DNA of 64,000 nucleotides from the NCBI GenBank assembly GCA_949318235.1, contig OX439137.1:5378641-5442640 (forward strand). Reading direction: 5' to 3'. Both the position numbers and the translations under genes were made by a program. Shown here piece after piece: positions 47,123-61,404 of this stretch. The notes beneath the pieces were generated by a model. That model was given only the letters and a program-made list of their open reading frames with translations, had not been told where the DNA came from and made no database searches. Origin of the DNA: Ecdyonurus torrentis. Its lineage: Eukaryota; Arthropoda; Insecta; Ephemeroptera; Heptageniidae. Each line of letters begins with the position of its first letter. The first letter of the stretch is position 1.

Positions 47123-47670
47123 GAGCACAATTATTCAGAAGTGCACTTCGCTATACAGACACGACCGCTCTATAACAGAGAACGATTTAAAAAGTGAGAC
47201 ATGCGTAAAGGTAACTAAAAATGCAACTTAAAAAAAAATGATTAGAGCTGCTACAGAGCTGAAAACCCCCAGGAGGGACTACATATAGAAATGCGAAATG
47301 GTATTAAAAATGTGGAGCCATTTTTGAAGAAGCCTACAAAATTTAAAGAGTAATTATTTTCTAACCATTTTTCAGTTTAACATATTACTATTAGACTAAG
47401 GAAAAGTAAATGAATGTTTTACAAGAATTAAAAGAGAGAGAGAGAAAAAAAAAAAAAAAAAAAAAAAAAAACGAAGAAGGCAAAAGTGCGTTATGTTATA
47501 CTTATTCTATTAAGGAAGTATGTAGGTATATATACTATAGAGCCAAAATTATTATTAAATACCTTCTGTAATTATTGACTATTACATAACATTTCATAAA
47601 ATTTTATAATAATGAAAATGAATAATAATTTGAAGAATAAGAACCATCAACTTTTTTTAACAGCATCTCA

Positions 47671-47719
47671 TCTCTCTCTCTCTCTCTCTCTCTCCCTCTC
47701 TCTCCCTCTCCCTCTCCCT
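47671..47719. repeat. (CT)n with CCCTCT variants
   Basis: CT run grading into CCCTCT units. Confidence 0.95.
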
Positions 47720-48636
47720 ATTGGAAATATAGCAAAATTTTAGTACCAACAATTAAAAAACCATACATCAATCATCAATGCCACACTCATGTTTAAAGCC
47801 GCTATCTTGTTGGTTACAAATATATTGGCCTACAATGGACAAATTTACCAATTAAAACTCAATTAAAACTCAATTAAAACTAAATTAAAATCATGATGGT
47901 TCTAACTAAATAATAATAATAATAATAAATTTGAATTATTTTTAACTGCATGAGGAACACCTTCGTTTGTCTTATTCTAGTTGATATTTACTACCAAAAA
48001 GAAAAGGCGATAAGCGCAAGAAAGTCCAAAGGGGTCTGTTTATTTATTTCATAACTTTTTATGTATATAAAGTAGAAAAAGGTCTAAAATAGCAAATAAA
48101 TAGCGATAAAAAATGCACACACAGAAATGGTTCTTATTTATGAAGTTATATTTAATTCAAAAGATAATAATATAAACTTTTTCAATATATTGACTTTTAT
48201 AATTTAATCAATATGATCACTTCTGTGCTTAAAGCTAAGAAAAAAAATTATAAAAAAAGAAAGACTTATTTGTTAAGATTTTTACAATAAATTTTCAAGA
48301 AAAAATAAATAATCTTAACAAAAGCCGATAGCAAAACTTTTAATACAGAAAAATTTTCTTCGTCTTTTAATTAAATTTTTATTTTATTTATTTATTTTTT
48401 AATTCATGATCTGTTTTTCCAATATTTTGTTACTATTTTTTATGAGAATTTTTATTTAAAAAATATTATGAAATACATTTTTTTTAATTATTCAAAAGTA
48501 ATTTACTGTATCATAATATTTGTTTTTTCTTAAATCTGTTAATATTATTTCAGTTAAAACCGTAATTAAAAAAACAAAAAACATTAGACTTGCTGTTATA
48601 ACTTCTGAGCGGAAACAATTCATGCATTTATATATA

Positions 48637-48637
48637 T

Positions 48638-48712
<75 letters not shown>
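48637..48712. repeat. (TA)n microsatellite
   Basis: About 75 bases of TA. Confidence 0.97.
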
Positions 48713-48715
<3 letters not shown>

Positions 48716-48915
48716 ATAGCATTCTATGAATTCCTAAATAAAGTATAAAACTTTCTTTTTTGATCAAGGTATCTGTATCAATAAAAGTTTTTTTAAGGAG
48801 GCTTAAAGGGGGGGGGGGGCTATTATAAAGTACTCTCTTTACATAGCTCTTTTTATTTTATTTCTTTTTTAATAAAAGTCAATAAATTTATAATTATAAA
48901 ATAAAAGCTTGATAT

Positions 48916-49065
<150 letters not shown>

Positions 49066-49865
49066 ATACATGTACGCTATACATAATATACGTACATTAT
49101 GTTTTGTAAGTAATGTCTCTTTTATATAACGATGGATATTTTATAACAGATTTGCACCCTACTGAATACATGTATTCAATATATAAGAATACTTCATATA
49201 GATTGAAAATTTCAAAAGATATATTTTCCAATAATTTATTGAAATATGGAAACACACTAGATGCAAGTTGAATATGTATGGAGTTTTTTTCACTTTAGTC
49301 AAAAGTTTTTTTTTTTTTTTTTTTTTTTAGAACTCTAGTTTGTAACGTTATTTTTTATTGCACAGAGAAGTTATTTGAAATTTAAATTTTTTGAAAAAGA
49401 AGCAGAAGAAAAAAAAACTTTATACAAAGAAAAAAGTTTTTCTGATGATGAATTTACTTTTTTAGTATGTTTGAATTATGGAGTATATTAATCTTCGTAC
49501 AGTAACATTGTTTTCAGCAAACAAATAATAATAATAAAAACTTTAGTATAAGTATAAGCTGATAAAATTAAGATATCACATTACACAGAGCTATACAAAA
49601 AATAAAAATCATTTATAGTTATTAGATTTCAAGGCTCAATTATTTTAAAAATACACTTTCACAACAGAAGTCCGCTATTACTGGAAGCACATAGAGCAAA
49701 GGATTTATGTATAGTGCTTTACAAATGAGCCCTAGTTCTGCAAATATGAATTATTTTTAAGTTAATAGTGTTAAACAATATGGTGCTGAAGATTTTACTT
49801 GTTGGGCAATTTGTTTTTCATTTTGTTTTTGTTGTTGTTTTGTTTTCTTGAGCATAATAATGCTA

Positions 49866-50090
49866 ATCCTGTTTTTTTGCTACAAAAATGACGATGAACT
49901 ATGCTGGTTATTCAAATGGAATGCGCATTTTTGATGCAAGAAAATAGAGTTTACGAACAACACTAATACAGTATAATTTATTATTCGTAAACCCTGTTTT
50001 TTATCGTGCTCTGAAAAAAAATGACGCTCACCTATTGTTTTATAAATGGAATTGCGCATTATTTGGACCAAGGGAGCAGAGTTTAAAAAC
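49866..50090. repeat. Diverged tandem pair, related to 9795-9890
   Basis: Two blocks of about 100 bases (49866-49967, 49989-50090) share CCTGTTTTTT, an AAAAATGACG core and AAATGGAAT-GCGCAT. A similar start, AAACCCTGTTTTTTGTGCTA, occurs at about 9797 in intron 5. Origin unknown. Confidence 0.5.
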
Positions 50091-50359
50091 ATTATTTATA
50101 ATATGCCCTATTTTATAGTTAGTTCAAATTTTAATAATTATAAACTTATGTTAAAATTTTAATCGTCATAAAACAGACCACAGAGAACAAAAACGATACT
50201 TGAATATTCCATAGTATAAGCAGATTTTCATCAAATGTTTATAACTTAAATAATTCATTGTAAAATGTAAGTATAATTTTTTTGCTTTTTTTTTTTCAAT
50301 TAATAATATAACCTTTCTAAGTCAGGTGTACAAGTTTTAGTAATACTATTTTATTACTG

Positions 50360-50595
<236 letters not shown>

Positions 50596-51060
50596 AAGTA
50601 AAATTAAATTTTCAAATAGGAAAACAAAAGACTTTTCTTCAAGGTCATAATCACTGACTTTTATTTTCTAACTTTTCTTCATGCAGGCGAGTTTGTAAAC
50701 TCAAATATAAAGAAACTTTTTACAACAAATTTAACCTTCATTGTCTTCCAAATTCACTTTAAAACAGAGACAATTGTTGCTAGAACATTTTTTATGACGT
50801 CAGAGGTACCAAAATGTTTGAAATGAAATCTTTGGAAGAAAGGAAAGAGTTGATGAAAGATAAATAGATGAACAATAGGACATATTTCAAGTTAATATAC
50901 GTGGATAAAATAAATTATATTAATTTATGCAATATTTGAGTTGTATGGCATAAATATTACGTATAGTCAATTCTGAAACCCAGAAAGTAACTGTTATGCT
51001 GTGTAATATGCGTTATGCTATATAGCATAAATTATGTTTATTATGAATATGTTGTTTAAA

Positions 51061-51395
51061 GCCATAGACCACTTAAAACAACATGTGCTTTTTAATGAAT
51101 AAACACGAAATGGAATCTTCAAAACTAATGACAATTTTTACCAGAATGTTAATGTAGCCCCACGAGAGAGCGTGAAAATACTGTAAAGTATGCAATTTGC
51201 GTGACCATTCATGTTTCTGACGTCAGAAATAAGCAAAATTTAGTAAAAAATGTTGTGCGGGTTGCATAAATCGAAATTTTCTGATCACTGCTACGGGGCT
51301 ACAGTTGGATTTTGAGACAAACTAAAGTTATTTATGTAAGTCTCATTCAAGTGTTTTGTGATATAAATGCTTATGTTTTCTTCTGGTCTATTTCT
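51061..51395 (+). mobile_element. Family B TTAA element
   Basis: TTAA at 51057-51060 and 51396-51399; starts AGCCATAGACCACTTAAAAC, ends TGGTCTATTTCT. TGACGTCA is at 51218. Confidence 0.92.
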
Positions 51396-52139
51396 TTAAA
51401 CTGAGCAAGCATAATTTTTATGAGAAGCACACACAATGCAAAGCAAAATCATTTATTTATAATTTATTAAATAATGCAATCAAATGCAATAAAGATGTAT
51501 ATATTTTGCTACTAAAATGATAAATAATAGGGTGAAAAAAAAATGAGACTTTTTTATTGTTAAATGTAAAATTGTGAATTGTGCTTTGACATTATTATAT
51601 ACATACAAAACAGAGTACGAGTGCGTAATTTGTTTATATACGAAATCAGTTAAGTCCACTAACTGATAAGGTTGATGTGCATAATATGTTTAATTATGCT
51701 AATATGTAACTTATTGACAAGTATACTTAACAATTGTTTTGGAAACAAATTACAAGGTTTGCTGAAGGAAAAACAACAATACCACTTTTTTTTTTGACAA
51801 TTAATGCTGTTATGTCCATAAAAAAAAAAAAAAAAAAAACTTCTCAAAAAGAATTAAGTGACATTGTTCTCCTTATTTTTATGGAATGAATATTACTTGA
51901 CCTTGTTATCGTCATTATACTGGAAAAATGTCCTAATTTAATTGAAAAAAATCCCAAAGAGTCACGGAATGTAAAAATGTTATCATGGCAATTTTTAATA
52001 GCAGCGCTTCTCCATTAAGATCACTAATTGTGATATTACTGAAAAATAATAACTTTGAACGTTGCTTATATGTATTTATTCGCTATGAAAATAAATATTT
52101 TTCAACTACCAAAAAGTTGTAGAAGGATGAAGTATTATA

Positions 52140-52142
<3 letters not shown>

Positions 52143-52225
<83 letters not shown>
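52143..52225. repeat. (TA)n microsatellite
   Basis: About 82 bases of TA. Confidence 0.97.
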
Positions 52226-52230
<5 letters not shown>

Positions 52231-52445
52231 GATTTAAAATTATTAAAAACAAGGTTGTAAATAATGATCATTGTGAAAAGAAGTCACATTTCTAAACGTG
52301 ACATACATATTTTTTAATAAAGAATATGAGGCGATGAGAGAGAGAGAGAGAGAGAGTATTTTGCGCTCTATTTCACAAAAATTCCAATAACCATTTTACT
52401 TGAATATATATAGCAATAAAAAACGTTAAAAATACTCCTTCCTTG

Positions 52446-52705
52446 GATACAGTATGTAGGAAGCATAGTAAAACAATAAGGTATCCAAAATGCCTTTGCT
52501 GGCAAGGTATACCACGCTGTTAACAAGTTGCGGCGAAAAGTGGAATCAATAAGTACTGCGCGCCATAAGAATACACTCAGAACAAATTGGTTCTCCCCTT
52601 TGACCGCCAGGTTCGCTAGTGAAAGTGGTTAACACCATGATCTCCTTTAGTGCTTGGTTTTGAAGGGCTAGTTTGGATACCTTATTGTTTTACTATGACT
52701 GTATC
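52446..52705. mobile_element. Inverted-repeat element with CATAGTAAAACAATAAGG ends
   Basis: CATAGTAAAACAATAAGGTA at 52464 pairs with the complement ending at 52697. The pairing may extend outward to GATACAGT / ACTGTATC with ten extra bases at the left. CAGTCATAG at the right end resembles hAT termini. No confirmed target duplication. Confidence 0.65.
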
Positions 52706-52712
52706 GCAGAAC

Positions 52713-52715
52713 TCT

Positions 52716-52803
<88 letters not shown>
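52713..52803. repeat. (CT)n microsatellite
   Basis: About 90 bases with one TTT break near the start; directly follows the 52446-52705 element. A short (GA)n lies at 52338-52357. Confidence 0.97.
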
Positions 52804-52809
<6 letters not shown>

Positions 52810-53346
52810 ACTCTACTCTCTTATAATAAATTCAATCATTTCGAAATGAGATGGAAAAAAAATTTAATAACATTTATGATTGATTTAAAAATTTTCAACA
52901 TTATTATTTGAAATAAGAGAGAAATACGTACAAAAAAGTAATTTAATTTTATTTATTGGACTTTTATTTGTCTCTTTCTTTCATAGTTAAAAGCATCTGG
53001 AAAGAGTTTTAATGAAAAAAGCTACAAAAATCTTGATTTAAATTACGTAAGAGAAGAAGTGTAATTTTGATTACAAGGATTAGCTATATACATAAAGTAA
53101 GAAATCTCAAAGGAATACAGATTTAATCTGTTTCAACTGGATTAAAAATTTGTCTTTTTTTTTCTAATTACATTGAGAAGGCAACAGGTATATTAAGAAT
53201 TAATGTCACATACATACTTTTTTTTTTAAGATAAATTTTAATGTAAAAAATGTACGTGTAAAAGAAGCAAACATAAAACTTAAAAAAAGAAAAAAAAATC
53301 CAATGCTAAATTGAGTAAAATTTAATATTTTTGCGATTGGTTCGTT

Positions 53347-53349
<3 letters not shown>

Positions 53350-53389
<40 letters not shown>
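53350..53389. repeat. (CT)n microsatellite
   Basis: About 40 bases of CT. Confidence 0.95.
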
Positions 53390-53392
<3 letters not shown>

Positions 53393-53963
53393 TTTACACT
53401 TTTGAAAGCAATTTTAAAAGTAGATTTTATAATTTCTTAATTTGAGGAATCTCACGCATCGCGCAAAATTATCATCTCATAAGTTGCAACGTTATTTTAG
53501 GCAGAGGTCATAAAATATTCACTTCGCAAAAAATAGATAGAGAGAGATGAAGTTTTTATTATGTTTTATGTTTATTATGTTTAATGATCAGTAATAAATA
53601 GTTTTTTTTTTGTTTTTTTTACTTTTTCTTCTTTTTCCAGACTATTTTATTATTTTTATATACACTATTCTCAAAGTCAAAGTAAAATATTCAACTAATT
53701 TAGTTGATTTCAAATTTTTTTTTTTCTGCAAAAAGTTTACCACCTACACGTAACCTACGTGCGCATACTGTTACTTACTGCTCTATATAAATATTCATGT
53801 AAAAATTATGCTATCCATTATTTTTTATTTCTTTTTTCAATGGAACACAGATGAGGCCTCATATGAACAAAAAAGCTAACATTTTTTTATTGACTATTAA
53901 TATCGATAGTGAAAATTTGCAAATTCGAAAAAAAAAAAATAATTTTTTAATTTCTAATAGTTT

Positions 53964-55066
53964 CACTCAAAAAAATAGTGCATTACTTTAGTTGTTTTTA
54001 ATAACTAACTTTAGCTGCTAAACGTTTTTTCTGCATTAAATAAGTTGGCAATAATTTTGTGTTTAAAATAAGTTATTATCAATGTCTAATCTCGCGCCCA
54101 TCTAAAATAAGTTTGCCGCGGTAACTAATTTAAAACACAACTTTACGAGCACTGCCGAATACTTGCGACAACATACGATACGGATAGTGAAAGAAAGCAA
54201 CATGGCGAAGAAGAAGGAAGAATGCAAGCGAAGCGGCTCTTGAAAAATTCACAAACTAATGGAATACACGGGAAGTAAACATGGTTTTAATATAATAATT
54301 TTATGTGTAAGAATGCGTTTACTTTGTGGAACATTTTATTTTAGGTCCGGCAAAAGGTGGAAACGTAAAAATGAGGACTGACTATGTGATGATGCCAGAT
54401 GCCGGTATGTGCGTGGTGCAGACTGCAGACATGGCGGGTAAATGAGAAAAAATGTGGTCTCAAATGAAGGTATTTATCGTTTTAGGGTAGTTTGAATACC
54501 ATACACACATTTAAAATGTAAATAAACGTTCATTTTAATATATTATGTAAATGAAATTTAATTTCGTCTTTGTTATTTTCGTGTTTTCCGATCGGTATAG
54601 ACTGTCTGTCACGGTATGCATGTGATTGAAAACTTTATATTAACGTATCATTGCTATATTTATTGTGAAAACGCGTAATATTTTGTGAATTTTAATTATT
54701 ATCGTGTATGTTGCATGCTAAGATGTGGGGAAAGAGAGAGAAGAATATAAAAAAACAAGTGTGCCGGTGTGCCGGGTTGAATTGTGTGCGTAAGAGAGAG
54801 AGGTGGCGGGACACGCCGGTCAGAGTGCATGAGGCAGGCGGGCGCGAGAGCGAGCGAGACGAGCAAGAGCAGAGAAGCGAGCGCACGCAGCAGCGAAGGA
54901 GGGGAAAAATTAGTTACCCGTAATAACTAAACAAAAGTAACTTAAATCAGTTACTGTTAATAACTTGCTTAAAGTGCATTATTTTAGCTACCATTAATAG
55001 TTTATAAGTGTATATCTTAAATAAGTTAGTATTCGTAACTAAAGTAATGCACTATTTTTTGGAGTG
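53964..55066. mobile_element. Family K element, long form with non-repeat cargo
   Basis: Ends CACTCAAAAAAATAGTGCAT and the complement at 55066 match the 45113 copy. The interior is about 1.1 kb instead of 280 bases. It contains two G+C-rich islands (about 54160-54450 and 54720-54905) unlike the rest of the family, including an ATG-led AAG-rich stretch and a possible exon bounded by TATTTTAG (ends 54343) and GTATGTG (starts 54404). No protein is recognised. Confidence 0.75.
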
Positions 55067-55513
55067 TTGGCTTAGTTTATTCATAATATCCATATAAAAA
55101 AATAGCATAATCATATATCATATGGCATAATCATAATGCTAAAAGAATAATTAAATGGTTAATAATATAATACGGCCACAAAATGTAAAAATAGTAAAGA
55201 AATACCAAAACATGGTATTTTATCCGAATCATTATGATATATGGTCGTATTTATAATTATACATTATCTTTTCAACATTTATTGATTTTGTGAATGCAAA
55301 GTGAATAAAAGTGCATGCTTAATAATAATATCACTTCAAAAGGGAAGAGTCAATATACGTCAGTACCTATTTGGTTTGTTGAACCTAATTATGTATTTTA
55401 ATAAAATAAAATCTGAACTTTTATTTACTTTGTATAAATATTGACAACTGCCACAAGGCTAAATTTTTCAGACATTCATTTTACTTTTTTTTAACTAAAT
55501 AACATATTAAATT

Positions 55514-55689
55514 GCGCAAACCAAGTGAACTGTGATGTCATAATCCGCATCTGCTATTTCGTGTTAATCAAAATAATGATAAAAAAAATTAGAAATTAAT
55601 AACTCCGGCCAAATAAACGTTGCTTTTCAGGTACGTTAGGATATCATCTGTCATTTTTCATAAGTTTGAATTAAAAGTGTTCTATGCCT
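55514..55689. mobile_element. Family A, right half only
   Basis: The sequence matches the right arm of the family A copies (AACTCCGGCCAAATAAACGT, TTAGGATAT, CTATGCCT) and ends at TTAA (55690-55693). The left arm is missing or too diverged to see. Confidence 0.75.
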
Positions 55690-56948
55690 TTAATATTAAT
55701 TTAAATTCATTTGTTAGGAAATTTTAGAGTTGTTGAAATGTTAGCAACCGCCCTTAATTATACTGAAAACTAAAAATATATGGTTCATATTTTGGAGTCT
55801 AAGTGAGTTAGATATAAAAAAAACAAGTTGGTTAGTTTACTTATTTTTTATTAAACCTTTGTAGATAACATGCTCGTTAAGAATAAGAAACAACGTAAAG
55901 TCATGCAATCTAGAAGTAACTGAAGCAAAAAGTTGAAAGATTTATTTTTATTTTCTATAGATTTTTTTTCTTGTTACCTATTTTTTCATTAAGTTTTTTT
56001 TTACCCCTGTAACTTTAATGCGATTTCATTGTAAGTCAGCACGTGGGGTCTCTCTCTCTCTCTCTCTCTCTCTTTCCTACTCTGAAAAGCTAGGAGATTA
56101 GCTATTACATCCCAAAGGTAACATTAAGGAAGTATGTGAACAAAATTTCCAGTCAAAAAAGATTTAAAAAAAAAATGTTATTTCCAAAAAAACTTCAATT
56201 TTGTAGGTCCTATATAGTTTAGTTATAGTTTATAATTAAAATATATTTCGTTTATCTTAAAAACATCCACTTAGCTTAACAAGATTTCTTTTTATTTTAC
56301 AAATCACGAGTTGGGACTTGCAAACATAACATAAAGTGTTTCCAAAATCCGTAAAAGAGTACAGAAAAATTTGACTTACGCAACCAGAACATTTTCTATT
56401 GAATAATGTCTCAAAATGACGTCATTATTTAATAATTACAACGTTTATTTTCCACAATTATTTTTATTCCTATTGCTAATACTAAATCTTTGTTAATGCT
56501 TGCATATCTATAAAATACTGCTTGGTAAGGCAGCAACAACAACAACAACAAATCAGATTGCAAACTTTAGAAATATTTATAGATTTTAGAGCTCTCTATC
56601 TATATACGTAGCATGTGAGTCTAGGTAAAAAATTGTATCAGAGGTCCTATTTTAAGTTCAATAAATTAAAAGAGCATGTTATTGAAAGGCTTACGGAGTA
56701 TGTCGCTACGATCTACGATAATATACCATTTTAATAATATGTTTTACTAATTTTAGTAAAATATTGGCAAGTGGCAGTTTAATTCCGAAAGGAACAAGTT
56801 TTTAAAAAATAGTAAAGTAAATATAATAATAAGAGTTGTAAAGAAAATAAGTATATGGGTTCAAAAAGTATAAAAAATTGAAAGAAAAAAATTATGAGAA
56901 TATAAACAAAATTAAAATAAAACTATATTAAAACTCTATACGATCTCT

Positions 56949-57140
56949 GACCAGGCTTGGACTGGCCATAAGAGCAAGTCCGCGAAAGCGGACGTGCGCC
57001 CCCCCCCCCCTGTTTGAAGGCCCCTAAAGCCAAAAAAGGGGCGTAACCAGGGTATACACCCCTTTTTGTGGCCCCTAGAGAGGGTGTTACACTCCTTTTG
57101 CGGGTGAGGCCCTTTGAGTGCAAGTCCTACCCTCTCTGAT
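56949..57140 (+). mobile_element. hAT-like transposon fragment (CAGGCTTGGACTGGCCAT)
   Basis: The start CAGGCTTGGACTGGCCAT resembles hAT termini and the block is G+C-rich with short C runs. A matching right terminus was not found, so this is probably a relic. Confidence 0.45.
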
Positions 57141-57232
57141 CAATGCGTAATATCAACTTCCGGATAAAGTTTGATCCACCACTGCTTGACCTGTAGTTAT
57201 CATTATTATCCACGACCCTACCTATGTATTAA

Positions 57233-57570
57233 AGCCATAGACCACATAAAACCACATGTGCTTTTTAATGAATAAACACATAATGGGATCTTCTAAACTG
57301 TTGACAATTTTTACCAACAGAATATTAATGTAGCCCCACGAGAGAACGTGAAAATACTGTAAAGTATGCAATTTCCGTGACTATTCATGTTTATGACGTC
57401 AGAAACATACAACAATTAGTATGAAAATGTTATGCGTGTTGCATAAATCGAAATTTCTGATCACTGCTACGGAGCTACAGTTGGGTTTTGAGACAAACTA
57501 AAGTTATTTATGTAAGTCCCATCAAGTGTTTTGTGATATAAATGCTTATGTTTTTCTCTGGTCTATTCCT
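57233..57570 (+). mobile_element. Family B TTAA element
   Basis: TTAA at 57229-57232 and 57571-57574; starts AGCCATAGACCACATAAAAC, ends TGGTCTATTCCT. TGACGTCA is at 57394. Confidence 0.92.
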
Positions 57571-58009
57571 TTAAGTGTCTGCTTTGGTCAATATATAACC
57601 TATATAATAAACATTGTAATGTTTTAAGTGTTTTTCTCAGTGTAAAAACTATTTTAAGAATTTATCACTTAAACTTATATGCACAACCTACATAGCAGAA
57701 ATTTTTTATTGAAAATGCACTTGCGCATATTTTGCATATAAGTAACTTATTAAAATTCTAACTATGTATAGAATAATAATAAAAAAAAAATGATGTCTCA
57801 TGCAGTAGACTTTATAAAGCACATAACGAAGCTCTTTTATATACCATGACGAGTTGGTGAACAAGAAATTTCTTTATTGAAGAAGCTAAGAAAATAAAAT
57901 CCTCTTTGACTTGTTAGTAATATTGTGAACGTATATATATAGGAAAACATTAAACCTTTATAAAAACTAACATGTCTTTATGAAATTCTTGTTTCCAGTA
58001 ATAGACATC

Positions 58010-58015
<6 letters not shown>

Positions 58016-58089
<74 letters not shown>
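58016..58089. repeat. (GA)n microsatellite
   Basis: About 74 bases of GA. Confidence 0.97.
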
Positions 58090-58094
<5 letters not shown>

Positions 58095-58243
58095 TTGCAT
58101 TGAAAGCTTATATATATAATTATAACTTTACTTTGAAATATTGCAAACTATATTTAAATGGCGCTGAAAGCCAATCATGATGCTAATTATAAAATGAACT
58201 ATCAATATTTAGGTTTTATTTCATACTATAACATTCATATGAA

Positions 58244-58577
58244 AAAGGGGTGGGTTGCATTTATATAAAAGTCGACACCATATGTATGAGCACTAAATAA
58301 CATGGGCAGTTATAGGAAAATGACACAGTATAGGAAAGTGACACATTTTACCAGTTTAAAAATACTTATATTTTTCAAAGCATTGATGCTGTTATAATTG
58401 GGTGGAATTAGATTTTTAAGTATGCGAGAAAAAATAATAATATCCAAAAAATTAAGCAAACATTTCCTCAAAAAAAAATTACCAAAAACCATATTTGTCC
58501 TATTCTAAGCAATGTTATTCATTGATCTAGTATGACGTCGAAGCGCATTCAGTATGACGTCACGCGCATACACCCTA
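58244..58577 (+). mobile_element. Family H element
   Basis: Starts GGGGTGGGTTGCA and ends CACCCTA. AAAGTCGACACCATA and CTAAATAACATGGGCAG identify the family. TGACGTCA is at 58555. Confidence 0.85.
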
Positions 58578-59081
58578 AAATTATTAAGTTAAAGTAATAT
58601 TTTAGTTACATCAACATTTATTCATAACAAACATAATTTTAGCAAAATTGAATAATAATTATGATATGATCCATACTTTTGAGTTCCATTCACAAATATT
58701 CATTTATTTTATTGTAACTTGGTGCAGCAAGTTTTTAAATAACATTTTTTTAAATTTTTTTTTCTTGGTGCGCAGTCACGATATATAAAGGAATATGTGA
58801 ATACAATGCATTTTTATATGCAATTTAAAACATTTGTAAATACAAATTAAAAGTTCTTTCAAATTTATAATTATTCACATCTATTCCGAAAATAAAATAT
58901 TTGAATTTAAAGTAGAAATATTGAGAAATTAGAGGAAATCTTGTTAAGTAAATAAAATCTTTTAATAAATATGTTATAAGACTAAAAATTTAGATGCAAA
59001 AGTAAATTAATCACTTCTTTTTTGTTATAAAGTTTGGTTAGTTGCTTAGGTCTTTTAAAGCTAAACTTAAGATACGATGTT

Positions 59082-59149
<68 letters not shown>
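59082..59149. repeat. (GA)n microsatellite
   Basis: About 68 bases of GA. Confidence 0.97.
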
Positions 59150-59152
<3 letters not shown>

Positions 59153-59627
59153 CTGCCGAAAGGTATATTAACATAAACGTTATCAAAAAAAGGCATAATA
59201 AAATAACGTAATATTAAAATATTCTATAATATTACTTCAAAAGTGAAAATATTTAATTAAAATTAATATTTAATTAATGCTTTGAGGGTTTTATACTAAT
59301 TGAATTATAATCTTCAATGATATAATTAAAAAAAAAAAAAAAAAAAAAAAGATGCGTGTTCTATGTTCTGTATAATATTACGTTTTGGTGATTAATCTCT
59401 CGTTATTTTATCATGTTCAAGTTCAAACATGATCGTATTAGTAAGTATAATTGATGGACACGCTCCATATGTCACATATTTTGTATACGTGTAATGTTTT
59501 TATATGTTTGTTTTTCCTTTTTATGCTTACTTGTTAGTGCTCACAAAGGATTATCTTTCTTAAATAGAAAATAAAAATTCAAATTTTTCATTTGGATTCT
59601 TGATTTTTTTAAAGCAACAAGTTACAG

Positions 59628-59632
<5 letters not shown>

Positions 59633-59718
<86 letters not shown>
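59633..59718. repeat. (TA)n microsatellite
   Basis: About 86 bases of TA. Confidence 0.97.
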
Positions 59719-59720
<2 letters not shown>

Positions 59721-60259
59721 CTGGATTTGCGCCTGACTCTATGTCTGGTTCACTTTTACAACGTAATTATGCATTACAAAACAGGACAAAAGTTTTAAGT
59801 TGAATTATAACAAATAACTTGAAATAAATAAAAATACTCAATTAAATAATACGTATAGATACATCACACTTATACATCTAAAATATACATTTTTAGTTTT
59901 AATTTATGGTGAAATATATTCTGTATATAGTCATATAATATTCTGTTATAGATAATAAAAATATAACAATGTCAATAGTAAATTCAGCGATTTAATACGT
60001 TATTTAATGCTTGCTTTATCAAAAGGTATAATATGATAACAGATAGCAAGCTAAGTGCAGATAAATATATATATATAATGATAAAATAATTCAGAGTATT
60101 ATACTAAAAGATTAAATTACTTTTTTTCTTCTTCTTCCTAAAAACGTATTAATGTTGGAAATCAGCTACTATGAGATTTGACGAAAAAGTCGTAAAGAAG
60201 GATTAATCTGAAATTTTGCATGGTGATACATTAGGTTAAGGCAACTTCAGTAAAAATTT

Positions 60260-60491
60260 TGGGGGTCACCATGCTATGAATTTGAATTATGATTTTTTTA
60301 AAGTTCTACTCCCATAAGAGTCCATATTAATTTTAGTAAATTTCAAAAATTATATTCTCTCTTATCTGATGGTCAAGAGTACTGAACATTTTATCATGGG
60401 TATAGCTGTTATCATTAAGTTTGAAGTGATATCAAAAAATTACGAAGTTTTCTTTTTAGATTTTGAGATACAAGCCAACTAAAGTCAACCC
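60260..60491 (+). repeat. Dispersed repeat L, copy 2
   Basis: Same blocks as 2040-2222, ending GTCAACCC before TTGA. May be a decayed TTAA-type element end. Confidence 0.6.
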
Positions 60492-61078
60492 TTGAATTGA
60501 GATCCTCTCTTTTATTTTGTTACTATTATTATTTAGATTATTAATTTTAAATTACTATTTCAGACTTGAAAATATTTATATTTTATATTTATTTACGGAT
60601 AAAAATCGATATGTAATTATTATGTTATAGCGCCATCTTAACAATATTTATTAATAATTTTCATTAAATTGAACAATAATGTTGTTTATATTATTTATTT
60701 ATGTTAGTCTAAAATATCAAATTTGTCCGTTATTATTTATAATATGATTTATTCTTGATACATTATCGTGTTACCTTTAATGAGTAATTTTTCCCACAAT
60801 AAAAGGTATGGGCTTGCAATGAATTTAATACACAGCCCGACATCATCTTATCTAGATATTCATCATTTATACTGTATACTAGCTATATTTATATAGCCTA
60901 TATAAAAACCGTAAAAACACTGATCTGTGTTATCAAAACAATTATTTACATCTCTTATTCAAAAATATTGTGAAAAATACGTGCAACATGTTATGCTGTC
61001 AAAATGTTCATAGTTTAAGTATGCACCCAAACCCAACAGTAGCTTGAGGAGTAAATAGTTTCGATCCACCTATCTTAA

Positions 61079-61404
61079 AGAAATAGACCAGAAGAAAACA
61101 TAAGCATTTATATCACAAAACACTTGATGGGATGAACATAAATAACTTTACTTTGTCTCAAAACCCAACGTAGCAGTGATCAGAAAATTTCCATTTATGC
61201 AACCCGCACAACATTTTTTACTAATGTTTGCATGTTTCTGACGTCATAAACATGAATTTTCACGCAAATTGCATACTTTACAGTATTTTCACGCTCTATC
61301 GTGGGGCTACATTAACAATCTGGTAAAAATTGTCATTAGTTTTGAAGATCCCATTTCGTGTTTATTCATTAAAAAGCACATGTTGTTTTATGTGGTCTAT
61401 GGCT
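61079..61404 (-). mobile_element. Family B TTAA element
   Basis: TTAA at 61075-61078 and 61405-61408; starts AGAAATAGACCAGAAG, ends TGGTCTATGGCT. TGACGTCA is at 61239. Confidence 0.92.

Noticed and set aside
54692..54923. Frames of 64 and 71 codons on opposite strands
   Set aside because: They come from a low-complexity GAG/GCG-rich island in the long family K element and match nothing recognised. The island itself is reported.
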